DNA from: Thermoguttaceae bacterium
GTDB lineage: Bacteria; Planctomycetota; Planctomycetia; Pirellulales; Thermoguttaceae
Length of the DNA stretch: 7,215 nt
Reading direction: 5' to 3'
Assembly: GCA_024653385.1 (NCBI GenBank)
Contig: JANLFZ010000006.1
Location: 11,806 to 19,020 of the forward strand
Shown: positions 5,385-7,215 of the stretch, piece by piece
Position numbering within the stretch: the first letter of the stretch is position 1
How the letters are laid out: each line of letters opens with the position of its first letter
Notes under the pieces: model-generated
Told to the model about the DNA's origin: nothing
The model's input: the letters and a program-made list of their open reading frames with translations, nothing else
The model's database searches: none
Translations under genes and position numbers: made by a program

Positions 5385-6711
5385 TCCGCAGGTTGCGGAA
5401 CTCGATCGGATGGCCCTCGGCCTCGATGCCCAGCGGCACGGACGCCGGCTTGAAGTTGTCGATCTCCCACGCCCGCCGGCCATTGACCTCCAGCGCCAGC
5501 TTCGTGCCCACGCACGTCACTTGCCAGGTGTTCCACTGGCCGGGCGGGTTGTGCAAGTCGGGCACGGCCTTGGCTTCCTTCGAGCCGAAGAGCATGCCCG
5601 CCCCGCCCTGGGCCATCTGGATCTGGCGGCCGCGCACGAACAATCCGCTATTGTACCCCGGCTTGAGCGGCCGCCACTCGAAGCGCAGGATGAAGTCCTC
5701 GAACTTCTCCTCGGTGAACAGGTGGTCCGATCCACCGGTCAGCACCAAGAGGCCGGCCTCGATCTTCCAGCTTTTCGCGGTCGAGCCGGTCGTTTTCCAG
5801 CCGGCGAACGATCGGCCGTCGAAGAGCGGGCGGAAGCCTTCCTCGGCCCCGGCCGCGGCCGTCTTCTGGAGGGCGGCCAGTGCCTTCTCCGCGGCGGTCC
5901 GGACGTGCCCTTCGGCGGGATCGTTGCGCGTCTTGACCAGGTGCCCGTAGATCGCCGCGGCTTCGTCCTTCTTGCCGGCCGCGGCGAGCCCTTCGGCCAG
6001 CACCATGCAGGCGTCGGTCTGGCTCATGCGCTCCCAACCCTGGCGCGATTCGGCGGCCGCAAGCAAGGCCGTGGCGGCCGAGGCGTCGGCCAATCGGGCC
6101 AGTCCCCAGGCGGCGGCCGTGCGGACCTCGGGGTCGGCGTCGCCCAGGCCTTGCCGGAACGCCTCGGCCGCCCGGGGTACCCGCAGGCCCACGAGTTTCT
6201 GGAGCACGCTGATGCGGCTGCGGCCCTGCACCTTGGGCCACGCGGCAAGCAACTGCTCGGGCGCCCCGTCGCCAATCGCCACCAGCGCCCGGGCCGCCGT
6301 GTCGCAAAGCGCGGGGTCGAGCAGCACCTTGCCCAGCGCCGCCGTGACCGCCTTCGTGCCGGCCAGTTGAAGCTGCTCGATCAGGTACGCCTGCACCGCC
6401 TTGGGCCGGTCGCCGCCGATCTGCGAGGCGACCGCCTCGGCGAATTCCGTTCGGGCCTTCTCGTTGCCCTTCTGCGTGACACGGACCGCCAAGAGGTGCA
6501 GGGCGAAGTGGGCCTTCACGTCGTCGCCCCGGCCGGGCTCGACCAACAGGTCGACGAGGCCCAGCGCGCTGGGACCCGCCGCGCGGGCGAGTTCGTCGAC
6601 CACCTGCTCGATTTGCCGGACCTTCTCCAAATCGAGGTTCGTGTACCGGCCGTCGCCGGCCGGATCGGGAATCCGGGCCACGAGACGCTTCAGTTGTTCA
6701 GACGCTGCCAT
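5356..6711 (-). CDS. HEAT-repeat protein with C-terminal DUF1080 (3-keto-disaccharide hydrolase-like) domain
   Basis: The 451-residue protein has an alpha-helical N-terminal half with HEAT-like repeats, clearest at residues 181-221 (DADPEVRTAAAWGLARLADA is a textbook unit), then an Ala-rich linker (about 280-290). A DUF1080 domain follows (about 293-446): LFDGRSFAGWK (296-306), GYNSGLFVRG (352-361), WNTWQVTCVG (393-402) and PIEFRNLRIK (435-444). DUF1080 is a concanavalin-like fold now linked to hydrolysis of 3-keto-glycosides. The ATG at 6711 has AAGG 8 nt upstream; the frame stays open further but there overlaps the oxidoreductase gene. There is no signal peptide, unlike many planctomycete DUF1080 proteins, so it is predicted to be cytoplasmic. 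It lies 35 bp after the oxidoreductase gene on the same strand, probably in one operon. The HEAT part may hold a partner protein; substrate unknown. Confidence 0.9.
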   Translation of the reverse strand: MAASEQLKRLVARIPDPAGDGRYTNLDLEKVRQIEQVVDELARAAGPSALGLVDLLVEPGRGDDVKAHFALHLLAVRVTQKGNEKARTEFAEAVASQIGGDRPKAVQAYLIEQLQLAGTKAVTAALGKVLLDPALCDTAARALVAIGDGAPEQLLAAWPKVQGRSRISVLQKLVGLRVPRAAEAFRQGLGDADPEVRTAAAWGLARLADASAATALLAAAESRQGWERMSQTDACMVLAEGLAAAGKKDEAAAIYGHLVKTRNDPAEGHVRTAAEKALAALQKTAAAGAEEGFRPLFDGRSFAGWKTTGSTAKSWKIEAGLLVLTGGSDHLFTEEKFEDFILRFEWRPLKPGYNSGLFVRGRQIQMAQGGAGMLFGSKEAKAVPDLHNPPGQWNTWQVTCVGTKLALEVNGRRAWEIDNFKPASVPLGIEAEGHPIEFRNLRIKTVGKAPP

Positions 6712-6746
6712 GATGGGTGCCTTGTCGCTGGATGTTCGGGATAAAG

Positions 6747-7215
6747 TCACGCGATGCGCCAGGGCTCGCGCATGGGCTGCGAGACCAGCCGGTTGGCCAC
6801 GTCGTCGCCTACGATCTCTTCCTTCACCGGGTCGTATTGGATCTTCCGACCCAGGCGGATGGCGATGTTCGCCAGGTGCGCGATGGTGATGGCCCGGTGG
6901 GCCGCCTCGACATGCCCGCCGGCCTCCTTGCGGGTCTTCACCGCCTCGACGAACGAGACCAGCGGCTCGGGATCGGGCATGGCCTCGACCTTCTTGCGGC
7001 TCTCGGGGTCGAGATCGCCCAGGGTCACGTGCCTCGGTGGCGCGCGGTCGTACCGCGGCCCCCACTTGTCGCCCTCGAGCACCAGCGTCAGCCCGTCGGC
7101 GTACTTCAGCTCGACCCAGGCCCAGACGCCGCACGCCTCCGGATGTTGCGGCGCGGCACAGGCCTCGACCTCGACGGGGCTCGTGTGGTCCTTGGCATAG
7201 ATCCACTGGAAGGGA
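6747..7215 (-). CDS. Gfo/Idh/MocA family oxidoreductase, C-terminal part (5' end outside window)
   Basis: The last 155 residues of an NAD(P)-dependent sugar or inositol dehydrogenase-like enzyme are visible; the N-terminal Rossmann fold lies beyond the right edge. The visible part begins PFQWIYAKDH and includes a beta-sheet segment (CGVWAWVELKYADGLTLVLEG). It ends with the typical planctomycete tail: HRAITIAHLANIAIRLGRKI, a GDDVANRLVSQPMREPW stretch and a short end. No stop interrupts the frame from 7214 to the TGA at 6747-6749. The catalytic Lys and cofactor loop cannot be checked. Next to a DUF1080 gene, a plausible role is oxidation of a sugar hydroxyl to a keto group before (or reduction after) glycoside cleavage. 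This is inference from context. Confidence 0.92.
   Translation of the reverse strand, partial: PFQWIYAKDHTSPVEVEACAAPQHPEACGVWAWVELKYADGLTLVLEGDKWGPRYDRAPPRHVTLGDLDPESRKKVEAMPDPEPLVSFVEAVKTRKEAGGHVEAAHRAITIAHLANIAIRLGRKIQYDPVKEEIVGDDVANRLVSQPMREPWRIA

Noticed and set aside
4482..5483. Minus-strand frame of 333 codons opposite the DUF1638 gene
   Set aside because: No recognisable domain, whereas the plus-strand frame matches DUF1638 motifs throughout.
5410..6744. Plus-strand frame of 444 codons opposite the HEAT/DUF1080 gene
   Set aside because: Composition-driven mirror frame rich in Arg, Gly, His and Gln; the minus-strand protein has clear HEAT and DUF1080 motifs.
6712..7206. N-terminal extension of the HEAT/DUF1080 protein up to 7206
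   Set aside because: This stretch overlaps the oxidoreductase gene out of frame and reads as Arg/Gly-rich filler. The ATG at 6711 starts the sensible protein.

Overview
The window is GC-rich, densely packed bacterial DNA. It is most likely from a planctomycete (Pirellulales-like) or a close relative. This assignment is an inference from gene content: a Gfo/Idh/MocA oxidoreductase with a 'PMREPW' tail directly upstream of a HEAT-repeat/DUF1080 protein, a DUF1638 protein, a phosphohexomutase with a GEGNGG sugar loop, and a secreted protein of a type I associate with that phylum. No rRNA, tRNA, CRISPR array or insertion sequence was seen.

Layout, left to right. (1) Positions 1-150, minus strand: the first 50 codons of a PAAR-repeat spike-tip protein, cut by the window edge. 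(2) A 220-bp divergent intergenic region with a TATAAT promoter on the plus strand. (3) Positions 371-1219, plus: a secreted protein of unknown function, convergent with the next gene across a 34-bp gap that holds a hairpin. (4) Positions 1254-2720, minus: nicotinate phosphoribosyltransferase (pncB), the NAD salvage enzyme. It has its own near-consensus promoter, whose -10 box sits inside a perfect 8-bp inverted repeat that looks like a repressor operator, possibly NrtR-type. (5) Positions 2912-4252, minus: a GlmM-type phosphohexomutase with a GTG start. (6) Positions 4249-4498, minus: remains of a small WGR-like gene whose two conserved ends lie in different frames. Its stop codon overlaps the glmM start. 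(7) Positions 4581-5384, plus: a DUF1638 protein. Its 3' end overlaps by 29 bp the 3' end of (8) 5356-6711, minus, a HEAT-repeat plus DUF1080 (3-keto-disaccharide hydrolase-like) protein. (9) Positions 6747-7215, minus: the C-terminal part of a Gfo/Idh/MocA oxidoreductase, 35 bp upstream of (8) and probably in the same operon.

Functionally there are three separate themes. The first is NAD salvage under what looks like dedicated transcriptional control (pncB). The second is amino-sugar or hexose-phosphate metabolism feeding the envelope (glmM). The third is a probable oxidoreductase/DUF1080 sugar-processing pair at the right edge, which fits the oxidise-then-eliminate route of glycoside cleavage. 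The strongest observations beyond gene calling are the pncB promoter/operator, the PAAR gene fragment at the left edge, and the disrupted WGR-like gene upstream of glmM.
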